From Holothuria scabra (Eukaryota; Echinodermata; Holothuroidea; Aspidochirotida; Holothuriidae), in the NCBI GenBank assembly GCA_037179385.1, contig CM074179.1, positions 9,176,001 through 9,240,000 of the forward strand: a DNA stretch of 64,000 nucleotides, read 5' to 3'. Shown in pieces: positions 19,929 through 64,000 of the stretch; position 1 is the first letter of the stretch; every line of letters starts with the position of its first letter. A model generated the notes under the pieces. It ran no database searches and was not told the origin of the DNA. It saw only the letters and a program-made list of their open reading frames with translations. The position numbers were made by a program, and so were the translations under genes.

Positions 19929-21207
19929 CTTAAATTAAAGTTCCGCTGAATTGATTAAACTGTCTGTGACTGATCGAATTCCCATCTGTTCATGATTTTA
20001 CACCTAACATCTCTTGCGTGATAAATGGTAAACTATTTCTCATCTCACCTGAACACCCTCCGCTCCTCTGCCCCCCCCCCGTCTTATGGTGGTCTATGCC
20101 GGCCTGGGGAGGAGTCTCTGTGGTTAAAAATTCTTAAATTAGAAGCAACCGGTGCCACCATGCAGTGGGATACTATTTAACAAGTAAAAATTGGAATTTA
20201 ACAAGATTTGCCTATTTGTATGAATTAAAAAAATTCGCATTACTGAGGGGCCATTCAGAGACACCCCTCCCCCTTTTAAAAATTTTGAAAAATTAGGTGT
20301 CAACTTAGGTGTCTGATGCCACATATGCTATCTTTCGAAGTAAAATCTGTGTTACTAAAGTATGTTTACGTATTTTTAAGAACAAAAAATGGCATTCGTA
20401 AGGGGGGGGGGGTGCCTCCCCCCCTTTCGTGGGCCACTGAGAGAAGGTCTAATATTGGCCAGATCACACAGGATATCCTGTTAGAACAACATTCTGTTAA
20501 GTGTAGAAGGGCAAATTCACCGAGTAAGTTCAAGCCTAGCGTATTCATGGACCCGTTTAATGCTATACCCCAAGTGAGCAGAAAGCTATTTTCCCGAACT
20601 AGCCTGTAAGCCTCCAAAGATTAGGCTAAGTAAAAAATCAAAGTATGTTCATGGATCCCTTTCATTCTAATTTCTAGACTAACGTTATGTTTACCGTAAG
20701 CCATGGATTGTTTCCTATGGTTATGTACACAAAGTCTCTCCCGCTACTAGCTTGAAGGACAATATAACATCGGGGTCTACGTTAGTGACTTGTCATTTTT
20801 CACATCCTTCCAATGAATTCTCAATGTGTACAACGCACAGACTGTGTTCATTCTGTATCAGTTGTTAAATTTCTGAAAAACGGCTTCCTCTGCACCGGAA
20901 TGCACTGTTCATAAGACCCTCGCGTATACAAGAGAACATTCGATCTGCTGCGCGGAGAGGATATTTCTGTGGAACGCGAGTCGGGCCGGTTCAAGTGACA
21001 CTGACGAAATCTGGGTTTATCTGTTGCATGAAAATACTTATGAATGAGAAATGTCTCACGGTTTCTCATTCCAACAAAAATTTTTAGAAATGGGAAAAGG
21101 ACATATCATGATTTTTCAAATTTTCCCAATTACATCAAATTTCTCCAAATTATTTTCCAGGGGGCAACTTGCCCCCTGCCCCCAGTAGCTACGTCACTGC
21201 CGAGTAG

Positions 21208-21827
21208 GTCCATAGCTGTAGGTTAAAGGTACATAGATGAACAAAATCCCTTGATAGCATGCAGACGCCTATATATGTAGGTTCAGTACAACGATGTTTA
21301 ACTAAAAACCCTGGTATTAAGTACAAAGGTCACCTTGACGTACGGTAGTACACTAGCTCCATTTGTTTACATTTGTATCACATTGGGGTTTACTTGGATT
21401 TAGCGTTTTGTGGATATTCTTTTTTTTTTCAATTTATTAAGACGTATGGTTAAATGATGTAACCTCTCCTGAGATAACAGAATGCCCATTTTTAACTGAT
21501 TTGTAACCATATTACGCAGGACCGAAGTTGCGTGGTGTAAGATGCGAATCTGAAACTGCTCTGCCTTCAAAGAAGCTGTTTTGATTCAAAACGTTTAGGG
21601 TCTCGAACTGATAAACTTGATAAGGTTTATTTACTGTTAAACTTTAACCTTACGTGTTGCAACAACAAAAATCTATTGTGGGTCTAATAAGGGTCTTAAA
21701 TCTGCCGAGTAAGATGCCGAACTAGTCTAAGATTGCTTCTACATTAGGATTTTAACGACGTTCAGTTGTAACATTGTCCTGGTTCAAAAGCTTAGTGGAA
21801 AACAGTCGATTCCTCATAACAACCAAG
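21208..21827 (+). other. Upstream region of the ALDH3 gene
   Basis: The 620 bp between the hAT composite and the start codon hold the presumed promoter and 5' UTR. I see no TATA box, CpG-rich block or other element that would fix a start site. The composite element's end lies only 0.6 kb from the start codon. Confidence 0.4.
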
Positions 21828-53723
<31,896 letters not shown>

Positions 53724-54700
53724 AGTGTAAATGTACTCTCCTCTGCCTTTGTATTTTTAATCATCGACAAATCGAAGCCTTGACAAAAGATGACGGGAAA
53801 ATGATGCAAATAACTAAAGCTTACCTTTACTGCATTAAAGTATGATCCAAAGTAACAACTTTGTGAGGCTGCATTCGGTGTAAATTAAACATGATATGTG
53901 CCGTAATGCTGAAAGAGGAACAGGAGCAAGGAAAGAAAGAAAATAGAAACTTTGCAGAGACGCGAATTGACAACGAACTGAAAACGAATTGTGATTCTCG
54001 AGTCACACACTAATGATAACGATATTTTAAATGAGCAATAGCGCCATCATTATTGTTTACACGCTACCATATGTTTTACTTTAGGATACAGGGTATGATA
54101 ATGCACAATGGTTTCTGTTTCATAACAATTGTCTCCGTTTGTGCTGAAAAGTAAACACCGAGAAATCTTACATTATCACATTAGTCATTAGACACCAGTG
54201 AGTACAAGCGCGCATAAGCGTACTGGCATTTGATTCAGTACCGGAAATGTAAGGCCTACTTAAATGGATTTCCTTCCAGTATCTTGTAAAGGTCACGGTA
54301 TATATTTTTTACATGAAATCAAGTGGTCATTGTGACTGTGTGCAGTATATTTTATTGAAAGTGCACATTAATCATTTTAAGCTATGAGCTACTGAAATTT
54401 ATTCAGTTTTGTTAAGTATACAAAAAGCATAATCAGTAGGAACATATTATTTGAAAACCTGAATTAATTGCCGAACGACCATACAAGGCCTTGGCGTAAT
54501 TAATTCAATCCTATGCATCGACAGAGCATACTATAATAGATTGTCGACACCGTGCATGTGAGTATAAGCATAGCAAGATGGCTGTCTGTTGTGGTTTTGT
54601 TTGTGAAAGTAGTTGGACTTAGTTAAGTAGTTCAAATCAAAAGATTTTGAAAGAAACTTGATATATTTTCGAAGCAATAAAATGTAAGGTCAAAATCACT
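53724..54700 (+). other. Presumed ALDH3 3' UTR
   Basis: AT-rich sequence from the stop to shortly after AATAAA at 54676-54681, with a T-rich stretch following. The exact cleavage site is not visible. Confidence 0.55.
54676..54681 (+). promoter_or_regulatory. Polyadenylation signal AATAAA
   Basis: Canonical hexamer about 950 nt after the ALDH3 stop codon, followed by T-rich sequence. It is the first convincing hexamer in the downstream flank. Confidence 0.5.
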
Positions 54701-57700
54701 ACTCATTTTTTGCACGAATATGATTTTGTTTCCCATTCAAGTAAAACTTTTGTTTAAAATCTTACATAGTTGTCTTCAAATCACACAAATTATAGCTTCA
54801 CGTCGGTCATCTTGGTGTGCCTTTTATGCTCCATTCGGTGGCGACAACCTACGGATAGAACGTACGCGTTCCCGGCATGCTCTGACCGAAAGTCCGTGAG
54901 TTCAATCCAGTACGCCGTCCTTGTGAGACATATTGAACAATTGTCTCAATATTTCTAGAGTGGAAACTCGGCTCAGATTGCAAAACTAACGTGGTTATGA
55001 ACATGTTAGGTACCACCCACTTTTTGTATGAATTTACTTGAAAATGCGCATGTTTGTTGAAAATTTAAGTATAATGTGTCATTAGATCGAATTCAAATTA
55101 TTTTATTAATGTGATTCCAAAGAAATTATCCAAGAAGAAACCCCAAAGTAATTGCAAATACAGCTTTAAGCCTTTTCATGCACTACTTTTCCTATGGTGC
55201 TTTAGACGAGTCCATTTGTATGTGGGGAAACTGAATATATAGTCCTTAAAATGTTAAATATAATGATTACATTACAGATAGGATAAATTTAACTTCATTA
55301 ATTAAGCAAAAAATATGACAAACTAATCGGTAATAATTTCATCCATATTCAAGGATTTCACAGTATCAAAATCCCGAAGAAAGCTTAGTTACCCCTTTGT
55401 TCATAGTAGAGGAATCAATTGATATGAATAAGCATACCCCTGCTTCGAAGAAATTCAATTTGTGTGGGCTTTATTAAACGAAAAAGTACTCTGGGGATAA
55501 GAATGGACCGGATATTTTTGACCAATGAAAGATGTTGTTAATATTCACGAAATTCGGACTGAACAAAGTGGATAAAATGTGATATAATTTTTTATGACAA
55601 CCTCAAAAGTTCCTCGTGGTCCGTAATTGCTATTGAATTAGTACAGATTTTACGCTGGTCGTGTTTCGACCTGGTACGGCGGTTCTTCGGTGATTTTTGT
55701 TTTTTTTATTAACAAGTTAACTTATATGAGCTTAGTAATGTTTGGTTCACCCGAACGGCCCTTTGACAGAAGGTTGGGAGGACTTTGGAAAAAGTAATGT
55801 GTTAATGGCTCAACAAAGCATTTTATTGCAGTGGGAAAGAGTATAACTATAAGTCTAATGATTTCTTTGAAAGCTACACTGTGGGAGAAAATCTACGATG
55901 AAGTAAGTGCGCTATTTAAATGAGACAAAACTGTTTAATATGCGGCAAACAAAGTATTACCCGTAAATACTTTTCCACTATTTACTGTAGGGTCTAAAAA
56001 GGAGACATAAAAGTAATAGAACAAACACAACCCCAACTTAGCATATTGAAGAGACGGCTGCAAAATACATCCGTTCTCTTTAAATCCAAAACAAGCACTG
56101 CGAGGTTCGCTATCCAATCTTGCATGCAAATTATGGAATTCCGTAATGAATGGAATAGGCGAAGTATAATAAATATTATTCCGGTACGCTATACTTTGTT
56201 TGACTGAAGCATATCTTCTATCCCTCGCTATTCCTAATAGGATTCTTTATTTTGTATTAAAACGTGTCACATGTATTATTCATTAAACTGTTTAGCAGTC
56301 GCCGCCGCGCGTAAAAGTAAAACCCCGGCATTGTCAGTATTTCACTGGACTGTGAGACCTCGAACTGTCTTACTGTGGGCTAACGACGGAGTCAATACTA
56401 AAAAACAAAGGAAAACACAAACTAAAATTAAAAACAAATACTTGGAAAAAGGACTAAAGGAAAAATATCACAAACACAAAAAATAAGACACGGAGTCCCT
56501 ACTTTATATAACATCGAAAACTCTTCTTTATTTTTATTTTTCAGGAAAAGGTAAAAAAAAAAACATTTTAGGCTTTTCAGATTTTTGTGGAATTCTACAA
56601 GGAAGAGAGGCGGAAGAATTTAGTTTACATTTTTTTTGTGTCATGATTGAAAAACAAAAGTGTCTGAAAAAAAAGAAAAAATAAGGAAACTTGCCTAAAA
56701 ATTGTACTCTCTGGGTGCTCAAATAGACCAGTGAGTTGTAATTGCAAAGAAATAGTGGAAAAATGGACTTATTCCAACACTTCTCCATCCGCCTGTAACA
56801 AAGAACCTTTACTCCACACATGACCTCGATTCACTTTTGTTAAAACGGTTTAAAATGTTTTCACGGTGAGCGGGTCACGGTCACTGCTTCACATGCCATC
56901 TACAGGTCACTACAGGTCAGATATGGAAGGGTCCAGTGACGTCAGTAAAACTGACACGCTATGAAGGCGACTGTGTGGACCAGGGTACAATGATCTATAT
57001 GCAAATTTGTTTGCGCTTCCTGATTGTTGAGAAACCCGAAAGCACTTCCGGTTTTGTTTAAACCGTGTTCTATAGGCTTATTGAAAGGTGAAATATGTTT
57101 GAAACTGATCATGATAAAACAAGTGAAATTTTATTAATATTTTAGAAGAGTTGAGTTACGAATGATAGTAAACTCAAAGTTTTGTATTCTGTCTTAAAAT
57201 CAAGCCTTGAAGTAGCAGACGTTGGAAAATAAAATTCTGTCTTGCACAATGTCGACCTTACCAAAGCTTTCTCGTGATTTTTGTTTTACATTCTTTAGTC
57301 TTGATAGGCCTATTATTTATAATTTGGATCATTGTAAGTAGGAATCTGTCATTTTTCATGATCGGCTTGGTTCACGGAGATTCAGGGGAAAACAGGCATC
57401 GTTTTTGTCTGAAATATAAAATTCAGGGGCGTTGTTTCATTGGTTTATAGAAGTCCTGAAAATGTATCATGCAACACTAGTGAACGTAAGGGAATCTGTG
57501 GGATATAAGTGGCTAGCTGTGATTTCAAAGTAGGGTTTAGGTCTTTTTTCATTTACCAATAATAACTTAATTCTGTTGGTATGCGTATATTTACGTCAAA
57601 CAGCTTGCAAGTCTAAGTTTTTACTCAGGTCGAAGTAACACCTAGCCTAAATCTTACAATATCCCTCTTATTTCTCTTCAAAGAATCTTTCATGATATTC

Positions 57701-58230
57701 ATGATATTTACTAGAGTTGTATATTTTCAGCCAAGTTAGAAAATCATGCACATGCAGGTACTCCTAATTCTCAAAAGCCAACCCAAATATGAGAGTAGCC
57801 TGCTATTGATAAGCCTACTATTTCAAGTTGGAGTGGCCGTATTTTTCCTTTTAGAGGGCTAATTCTCTCACCCGAAACTATTTCTTTTGAAGTACGATAG
57901 TCTACAGATAGTTCTCAATGTTCTCTCTTTGATTGACAGCTAGTTCAAACAATATATCCAAAACTCATATTACCAGCATTTATCCTGAACTGAGCATCTA
58001 TGTACTATCTCCGAATTTTTTTTCTCTTTTATTGGAAGGCGAGCCCACTGGCTCACCCGTTTTAAAAATCGTTAATATATACAAAATCAAGCTATACATC
58101 CGAGATAGTGTACTGAGAGTGTTTTGATTACACGTTGAGGTCCTCAAGCAATATTCTAAGATTATGTGTGGGTGAGGATTGATTTTACACAGTTGAAGGA
58201 GCGGCTTTAAGGGCTAATCCTCTCACCCCA
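54701..58230. other. 3' flank without recognised gene
   Basis: Short open frames on both strands lack splice or domain support. TTTAGAGGGCTAATTCTCTCACC (about 57851) has a related word at 58207, perhaps parts of a repeat. Nothing else stands out. Confidence 0.6.
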
Positions 58231-58235
58231 CGTTA

Positions 58236-58440
58236 CAGTAATACGGAAGCCGAGAACGGCGCGGTGGGGAGAAAACGCAAATCGACTATGAATTCGAACA
58301 AACTAGGAAAGGGCGTACTTCAAGATCGTTTTGTTATAGCATGTAAAGTATTGAGTATCCTCAAAATAAATGGAAGAGTCACAATGCTACCAGAATACAG
58401 AGCCTTTCAGACAAGAATAATGTTATTGGTTACGTTCATT
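58236..58440 (+). repeat. Inverted repeat pair, left arm
   Basis: ACGGAAGCCGAGAACGGCGC..GGGGAGAAAACG at its start matches the minus strand at 60355-60390 almost exactly. Weaker similarity continues to the AATGGAAGAGTC..ACAGAGCC block (about 58368-58403). It is more G- and C-rich than its surroundings. Confidence 0.7.
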
Positions 58441-58785
58441 TCTACCGTTTAATAAACAAACAAGAAAACGATGAGAAATACAGGGGAAAAGTTTTTATGT
58501 ACTTAGCGCAAAGAGCAAGGGACTCGAATGTTTACAGAAACTATTTCAGGTAACGAAAACGAGCAATGTATTCGAGAAAAAAGTTTGGGCTAGCCTTTTT
58601 GCTGAATGAAGCCGGCACAAATGAAATAGTAGAAATATTTCTTCTCTTGGTTTTTATATGTTGAGCTTCATCAGTAGTTGGACTATGTAGTTTGTCCTGG
58701 TCTTAGTTCGATAGAACCAACGAGTCTTTGCATACGTGTTGCTACATTTGGGCACAAATGTCCCATCATTTTTGTCCAGGATTGT

Positions 58786-58890
58786 AGGCTGTGTAATAAC
58801 AAGACAAGATATCCGTTAGGAACGCATAAAAATTCCAAATTGAAACAAGGGACTACATACGCATTGTCAGAAAATGCCACCTCCTATACT
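58786..58890 (+). repeat. Direct repeat, first copy
   Basis: AACAAGACAAGATATCCGTTAGGAACG...GGGACTACATACG recurs with changes at about 59925-60015 in the same orientation. It lies between the inverted arms of the 58236/60196 pair, so the region is a mosaic of repeats. Confidence 0.55.
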
Positions 58891-59666
58891 CATTTTCATT
58901 CATTTTTTCGACCTACGAATTCCATTTTTCACTGGGGGATCCCCCCTCCCCGTCCCCTGCTGGTTACGCCACTGGGAGGCACTAGACTTTTTCGAGGTAC
59001 ACTGTAATAAAGATTTACAGAATTGCAGAGAAAAAAGAAAACTGTTAAGTAAGAAAACACTCTAAAACTAGAAATAAAGAAAAAAAATAGAAAAGTAAAA
59101 TAAAGGAAACTGGTGATAAAAAACTTATCAAATAAAAATGATATACATGGGCCTAAGTAAAAAACAGACAAAAAATTAAAAAATAAAAACTAAACAGTAA
59201 GAAAACACCCCTATCTGTAATTAGCTGCAACAAATATTAACAGTGTAAACTGCTGGAACGGTGCCTATGTGCCGCTAAGTTGATCCTTATTTTTTGCTCT
59301 GGAAAGGAAGTGACATTAGAGGTAAGAGCCGGTGTCGTGAAGAAACAAACAGGTCAAGTGTCTCATTACTTTCTGGAGTACTTCAATTTATGATTTTAAA
59401 TCTCGTTCACTCAGAAACAAGATTTATACACCTCTATCATTCAAAGATGAGTAACCGTCACCTGTTAGGTTTCTCTGAAATAACCTGACGAAGCAATACA
59501 CAAAAACGTATTGCGGTCTTTCGTACTCCCAAAAGTGTTAAGATTCTCTGATATTACACAATTTCTCAAATTTAAGTTAGATTTCCGATCAGATATGTAC
59601 TAAAAGCTCGGGAAAAAAATGGGATTGTGATCCGATCCGAATTCGTTGTATGGCCGCTGCTCTATC

Positions 59667-59765
59667 CTTTTATTTTTCCTTCTCATTTTCCTTCTTCTGC
59701 TTTCCTCACTGCCTCTTCGCATTTTTCTTCTTTCCTCTTCTCTTCCCTTTCTCTTCTCATTAGGC
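59667..59765 (+). repeat. Pyrimidine-rich tract
   Basis: About 100 bp almost free of purines (TTTCCTTCTTCTGCTTTCC type). Confidence 0.9.
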
Positions 59766-60195
59766 TTTCAGTCTTATCTCTCTATTTCTCACTTACCACC
59801 CCTTCCTACAGTCCTCTCCTGGATACCCGCCTTGTATTTTTTGATTTTAGAAACCTAACAGGGTAGTACTTTAAAGTATCTGCGGTAATCCTATTCCACA
59901 GCACAAAGTTGCTACCTTTCTAATTACAAGACAGAATACCCGTTAAGTACGAATTAAAATTCAAAACGATTGAAATAATGGACTACATATGTAGTATCAG
60001 ATGATAGTACCGTCTACCTATTTTATTATTTATACAATGAATGCACACGCTAGATTAGGTGATACTTCGCATGTTTTCATTGCCTGTTATAATTTTTTGA
60101 GCTTTTGAGACTTGGTGTTCTCGCATTTAGTTACCAATATCAAAACACTTAGGCCTACTCCTTTATTTTCATGTTGTTGCAAACAAAAACCGGTA

Positions 60196-60395
60196 CGAAT
60201 GCACTGTTCTTGTCTAAACGGCTCTGTTTACTAATAGCAATGAGACTCGTCCATTAATACTGGATATGTCTGCAGTACATAACATGCTGCAACAAGACGT
60301 TCTTGAAGTACGCCCTCTCTTTTTGTTGGCCTGACGGTACAGAGAAATCGACTTTCGTTTTCTCCCTACCGCGCCGCTCTCGGCTTCCGTACAGT
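60196..60395 (-). repeat. Inverted repeat pair, right arm
   Basis: Minus-strand counterpart of 58236-58440, including ACGGAAGCCGAGAGCGGCGC, GGAGAAAACGAAAGTCGA and, further on, AATGGACGAGTCTC..AACAGAGCC. On this strand CATATAAATGCC lies just before it. Origin unknown. Confidence 0.7.
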
Positions 60396-60458
60396 AAGGC
60401 ATTTATATGCCGAGTAATCCACCATGTCGAAAAGTTTCGATCATAAACCTCTTACAGG

Positions 60459-60816
60459 GGCTCATTGAGTTGATATCGATAATTTAATGGGAGATTTGAA
60501 GGGTCACTACAACATGACAATGCTAATAGATAGCATAATAAGTCAAGTTTCATTATATAGTAATTACGGGAAAAGCTAAAATTTTGAATTTTATAATGTC
60601 CTGACTTGTAACGGTTTGTGCACCATTTGAAAAAGTGTCTGGTCACAAATTTTTGAAAAACGAATTGAACCGTTAGCTACTCACTTATAAAACAGTTATT
60701 TGTATGTAGGGTATGGGGATTGTCTAAGATTGACCATTTGTCATTGATATGTAAAGAAAACTGAAGGGGTTTGGAAGAATTTGTTGCATTTCATGAACCA
60801 ACTCAATGAGCCGCTT
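60459..60816. repeat. Possible MITE with inverted ends
   Basis: GGGGCTCATTGAGTTG at the left and CAACTCAATGAGCCGC at the right are inverted (15 of 16). The 358-bp interval has no coding frame, and no target duplication is obvious. Confidence 0.55.
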
Positions 60817-60829
60817 TAAATGAGTACCG

Positions 60830-61648
60830 TGTGTGTTTGGGTGCATTGTATATTGTTCGACTTTTCGCTTAATGTACTACTGTACTCGGGTTTGTGCTTT
60901 AAAGTCTGGCTAATTTGGATTTGTGATGTTCGTACTATTTCACACCCAGTGAATACTCTTTTTTTAATTTGGGCACACCCTTTAATTTTGTCGTAAATCA
61001 TTAATTTATGGGAATTGATGTCTATACGCAAAAATGTGCTTGTCACAACAAATTTACATAATTTAAGGGATTAATACTTCTAGCCACAAATATATCGAAA
61101 TGGCTAAACGTGTTTCTGGTAGCTGCATGTCATAGGTAGCAGGGGAAAAGAGTTGTTTTTATTTGGATCTATAATTTTGTCTTAAACCACGTTTGTTTGG
61201 CATGAAATGTCGCATTATTTTGGGTAAGGCTGATTCCCCAAATTATGAGGTCACAAAATTTGTAAATAGTCAAAAATCATGTATTTCGAATGAAAGTCGG
61301 CGTTTCATGGGTTGCTTCACCTAGACATATCATTTCAAAGCATAACTGATTAAGCTTACCTTAATTAGAACAATTTAGAAATTTGGGGGTAAAATGAGCA
61401 AACGATCGTTTTGTACAAAACTTTTCGATATGAGATTTATTTATTGGCTCAGCTCTTTGATTGACAGATATTGCAAGTTGCAGAGTTCTAAAGCTCACAT
61501 TACACGACATGTCAGTGTAGGCCTTCTGAACTGGGCGAGTCTTGTACGTAAACTCATCCTCAGAGGCAATAAACTGAGATCGTAGGTGTCTAGATGAGGA
61601 AGCCTTGAATTTTAGACGTTGTTGGAGGGGCTTTCATAGGTTAGTAAG
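60830..61648. other. Interval without recognised feature
   Basis: AT-rich sequence; no supported exon, RNA gene or element end. Confidence 0.5.
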
Positions 61649-63650
61649 CAGGGGTGGCGCCAGGATTTGCCCGACAGGGGGCTAGCAGTTCAAGGCCCCG
61701 ACAAAGGCGATGGGTTAGTCCAGTTGACACGAAGCTTGACAGAATTTGAGGCGCTCGCAGCGCGCCGAATTTTTTGCTTTTTTCTAAACAAATACTTAAA
61801 AATCTGAAGTTTATTTTTTGAAAGAAATTTGGCTTTTGTGATGGCAATTAAAAATTGGGGGTGTTTATTGCAGAATCTGTTCTTGATATGAACAAATTCA
61901 AAAACGTTTTACACGCGACAGCTGAAATTCTGTTGGGGTTATGCATTTAATCGTTCTAGGCCTACGTACTCAAGACAAGACGAAAAGTTTTTTATCCTTT
62001 TTTGAACCAAGATTTGAAAATTAAGATCTCATTTATTGCAGACATTTTGGAATTTAATATAAGAAAATCTGGTGTTTGGTAAGGTTATAATAAAAAATTT
62101 GGGTTCCTTATTAAGTGATATGCCTTTCAAGAGCAAAATTAGGTAGAATGTCGGGGTAATTAACAGAGTTGTCTGGTTTTTTGTTGTACTGAGTATCCAT
62201 CAAAATTGGGAAATTTTGCCACTTTTAACAATCTGAAACTTATATTATGACAGATTTTGGTGTTTTTGTGGAAGAATTTGACCTTCCTTTAATAAAAATC
62301 AAGTAGGGGGTAATCTCTGGTTTTGTACAGTTTTGTTGGGGTTACTGAATATCATCAGGTAGATTAATGCCCTCGGACCATATTGGGAAATATTCCCGCC
62401 GCGGAAAAAGTTTGGCTTGCCATGTATTTGAAGTTCTGAAATAGGCGGGCGGGAGTGTTTCAGTTTGGGACCGAACAGAATTGTTTTGTTTTTCTTTTGT
62501 CCGAAAAATATAATATTGCCCAAAAAACTACAAGTGTAGGGCATGGAAATTTTTGAAAAATTAAGAACCCCCAGGAAGCAGGTAAAGGCATTTCCGCGGC
62601 CGGGCTGGTAACTAGAAACAAAGTACCGATAAAGTCATTATTTTGAGCTTTCTTTCGCAATAAAATTTTCACTTTGTAATACTGCCCCAAAACGAAGAGT
62701 AATGTGCAAGCATACATTGTTTTGTTACGTAATTTTTTCGACTAAAACACTATCTAAGCGGAGCTCCACCCATCAGTTGGCGCGGAACGAATAGAAAATT
62801 GTTAAAAAAAACTAACTCCACAAACACCCGAAAATGGCATTTTCCAGACTTGAGCAGTCGCTATTTTGAGCTTTCCTTTGAAACAAAAATTCAACTTCAA
62901 TAGAAAAAAAAACAACTTGGTAAGTGATCAGAAAACTACCAGATAAAAGGTACGGTACTGCTACAATTAGATTTAATTGACTTGTTTCTTTTTTTTTTTG
63001 GGGGGGGGGGGGACTATGCAAAAACATTCTGTTATTTTACTCTACCAGGAATCTTCGCTATATTCAATTGCAATATCGACTAAATAGATGAAATTTTCTT
63101 CGTGACTGCCCGAACTCCACACAATATGATCTTACTTCCAACGTATTTGAAAAAAATGTCACGTTACAATGTGGCTTCAAATGAATTCCAGTCAGACATT
63201 ATGTGTAGCCCAAAATGACTTGGCCGATTTGCGTTACCGTTGCTAGAATTCGGCAGGGACGGGCCAGATGGCAGACCATTGGGCAATGCATGCCGAACCG
63301 ACCTTTGCCAGAGGGTCGGGAGGACTTCAGAAAAAGACCATTGGGCAATGCATGCACATGAAAAACCACTCGTCCGTTTTTGTACGGAAAATTTGGAATT
63401 GCCAGTTTCCTTGAAGAATATGGTCTTCTATATAGTGAGCAAAATCACGAAGATCGTCGAAGTGACTGAAGTTATCAGGCAAACATTTTTTATCGTGGGC
63501 CTGTATATGAAAGATCCCCGATGAAATTGGATTTTCTCAACAACTTGGGGAAGCAAGTCTTCCCCAACGGGGGCATGACCTTACTGGCACGGATTGAAGA
63601 TGGGAGGGGGGATAGCAGAGCTAGTAAGAAGTGATTAAAACCGATTAAAA
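61649..63650. mobile_element. Second copy of the 2.4-kb hAT-type element, interrupted
   Basis: Begins CAGGGGTGGCGCCAGGATTT, identical to the 17345 element's end, and stays collinear with it for about 2.0 kb. Shared blocks include GAGGCGCTCGNAGCGCGCCG, ATATGCCTTTCARGAGCAAAATTAGGTAG, the GGCGCGGA module and GAGCTAGTAAGAAGTGAYTAAAACCGATT. There it stops, at about 63650, and a different palindromic element begins; the expected right 0.4 kb and right terminus would lie beyond the window. Small indels distinguish the copies. Confidence 0.85.
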
Positions 63651-64000
63651 GGCAGGTCCCACTGCAACGATATCTGATTGGATTTCACTCCGATTTTTGT
63701 GAGGGTTAATTAATATCTCCTTCATCTTTGGTCGAAAAGAAACAAAAAATCGCCAACCAGTGAAGGCCACGAAATTCTAAGTCATACAATTATTCCGTGA
63801 CGTCACATCCACAGACAGCTTTTATCGGATACGCGTAGTCCGATAAAAGCTATTTGACAATGTGACGTCACGAAATAAGTAGTATATATTTGACTTCCGT
63901 AGCCTCCTCTCATACCGATCGTATACTTACAGAGGAGGGCAAATTTTTGGTTCTTTCCGACAATGGATGGAGGAGATTTTAACTTAAACTGACAGAAATC
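63651..64000. mobile_element. Palindromic (foldback) element, cut by the window end
   Basis: Centred near 63833, where GCTTTTATCGGA and TCCGATAAAAGC flank ACGCGT. The pairing continues outward through TGACGTCACAT and ATGTGACGTCA, and more weakly to the window end (GATTTCACTCC at 63682 against GGAGATTT/GACAGAAATC at the edge). Arms are about 170 bp or more. It interrupts the hAT copy at about 63650. No target duplication can be checked because its right end is missing. Confidence 0.75.

Larger units (their letters stand above)
14979..21199. mobile_element. Composite hAT-like element with nested insertions
   Basis: The left end CAGTGGCGTAGCTA (14979) and the right end TAGCTACGTCACTG (to 21199) are inverted repeats matching at 13 of 14 positions. 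Flanking 8-mers are CCGTGTAG (14971-14978) and CCGAGTAG (21200-21207), 7 of 8 identical. An 8-bp target duplication and CAG...CTG ends are hAT traits. Inside lie a TA-target element (14993-16240), a complete hAT-type element (17345-19760) and a SINE tail (about 19870-19928). G- and C-runs near 16503, 19690, 20071, 20401 and 21165 mark further element ends. No transposase frame is visible. The pairing of the two outer ends is an inference. Confidence 0.55.

Noticed and set aside
16477..20436. Pairing of CAGTGGCATACGC (16477) with CGTGGGCCACTG (to about 20436) as one hAT element
   Set aside because: Only the first seven bases are inverted and the flanking 8-mers do not match.
58264..58452. Basic open frame (start MGRKRKS) with a related frame on the other strand at 60214-60402
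   Set aside because: Similarity comes from an inverted DNA repeat pair; stops follow soon and no family is recognised.

Overview
The window is animal nuclear DNA: AT-rich, with intron-containing coding sequence, an elongator tRNA-Met gene and dense animal-type transposons. Tx1-like and CR1-like LINEs, a Ty3/Gypsy element, hAT, piggyBac and TA-target MITEs, foldback elements and tRNA-SINEs all occur. The repeat mix suggests a marine invertebrate, perhaps a non-vertebrate deuterostome such as an echinoderm. That placement is only an inference.

Layout. 1-6034: the 3' part of a Ty3/Gypsy retrotransposon (protease tail, RT, RNase H, integrase, two unrecognised ORFs facing each other, 3' LTR), with its pol reading frame broken in several places. 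6035-11160: a decayed Tx1/L1-type LINE on the minus strand. The Gypsy element, a 5'-truncated CR1-like LINE (about 6171-7605) and a 365-bp MITE (8872-9236) are all inserted in it. 11952-12024: a tRNA-Met(CAT) gene on the minus strand with a Pol III T-run. 12565-13950: a 53-bp minisatellite with a 7-unit (371-bp) higher-order repeat. 14979-21199: a composite of nested hAT-like elements and a TA-target element.

21828-53723 (+): the only clear host protein-coding gene. It is an aldehyde dehydrogenase of family 3, most like the membrane-anchored fatty aldehyde dehydrogenases (ALDH3A2 type). I rebuilt 13 coding exons per transcript, 507 codons, with every junction keeping frame. Exons 10 and 11 are two versions of the same 116-nt exon. 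Using both, or neither, destroys the frame, so they must be mutually exclusive if both are used. Minisatellites have grown in the 3' ends of three introns. The one before exon 8 carries about 13 extra copies of the splice acceptor plus the first bases of the exon, and the one before exon 13 carries copies of its acceptor tract. A possible in-frame 81-nt cassette exon (52135-52215) would change the C-terminal tail. The introns hold a 2.3-kb foldback element with tandem arrays in its arms, several MITEs, SINEs and a near-perfect 27-bp hairpin.

54700-64000: gene-poor flank with repeats, a second copy of the 2.4-kb hAT-type element (61649-63650) interrupted by another palindromic element that runs off the window, and no gene I can support.
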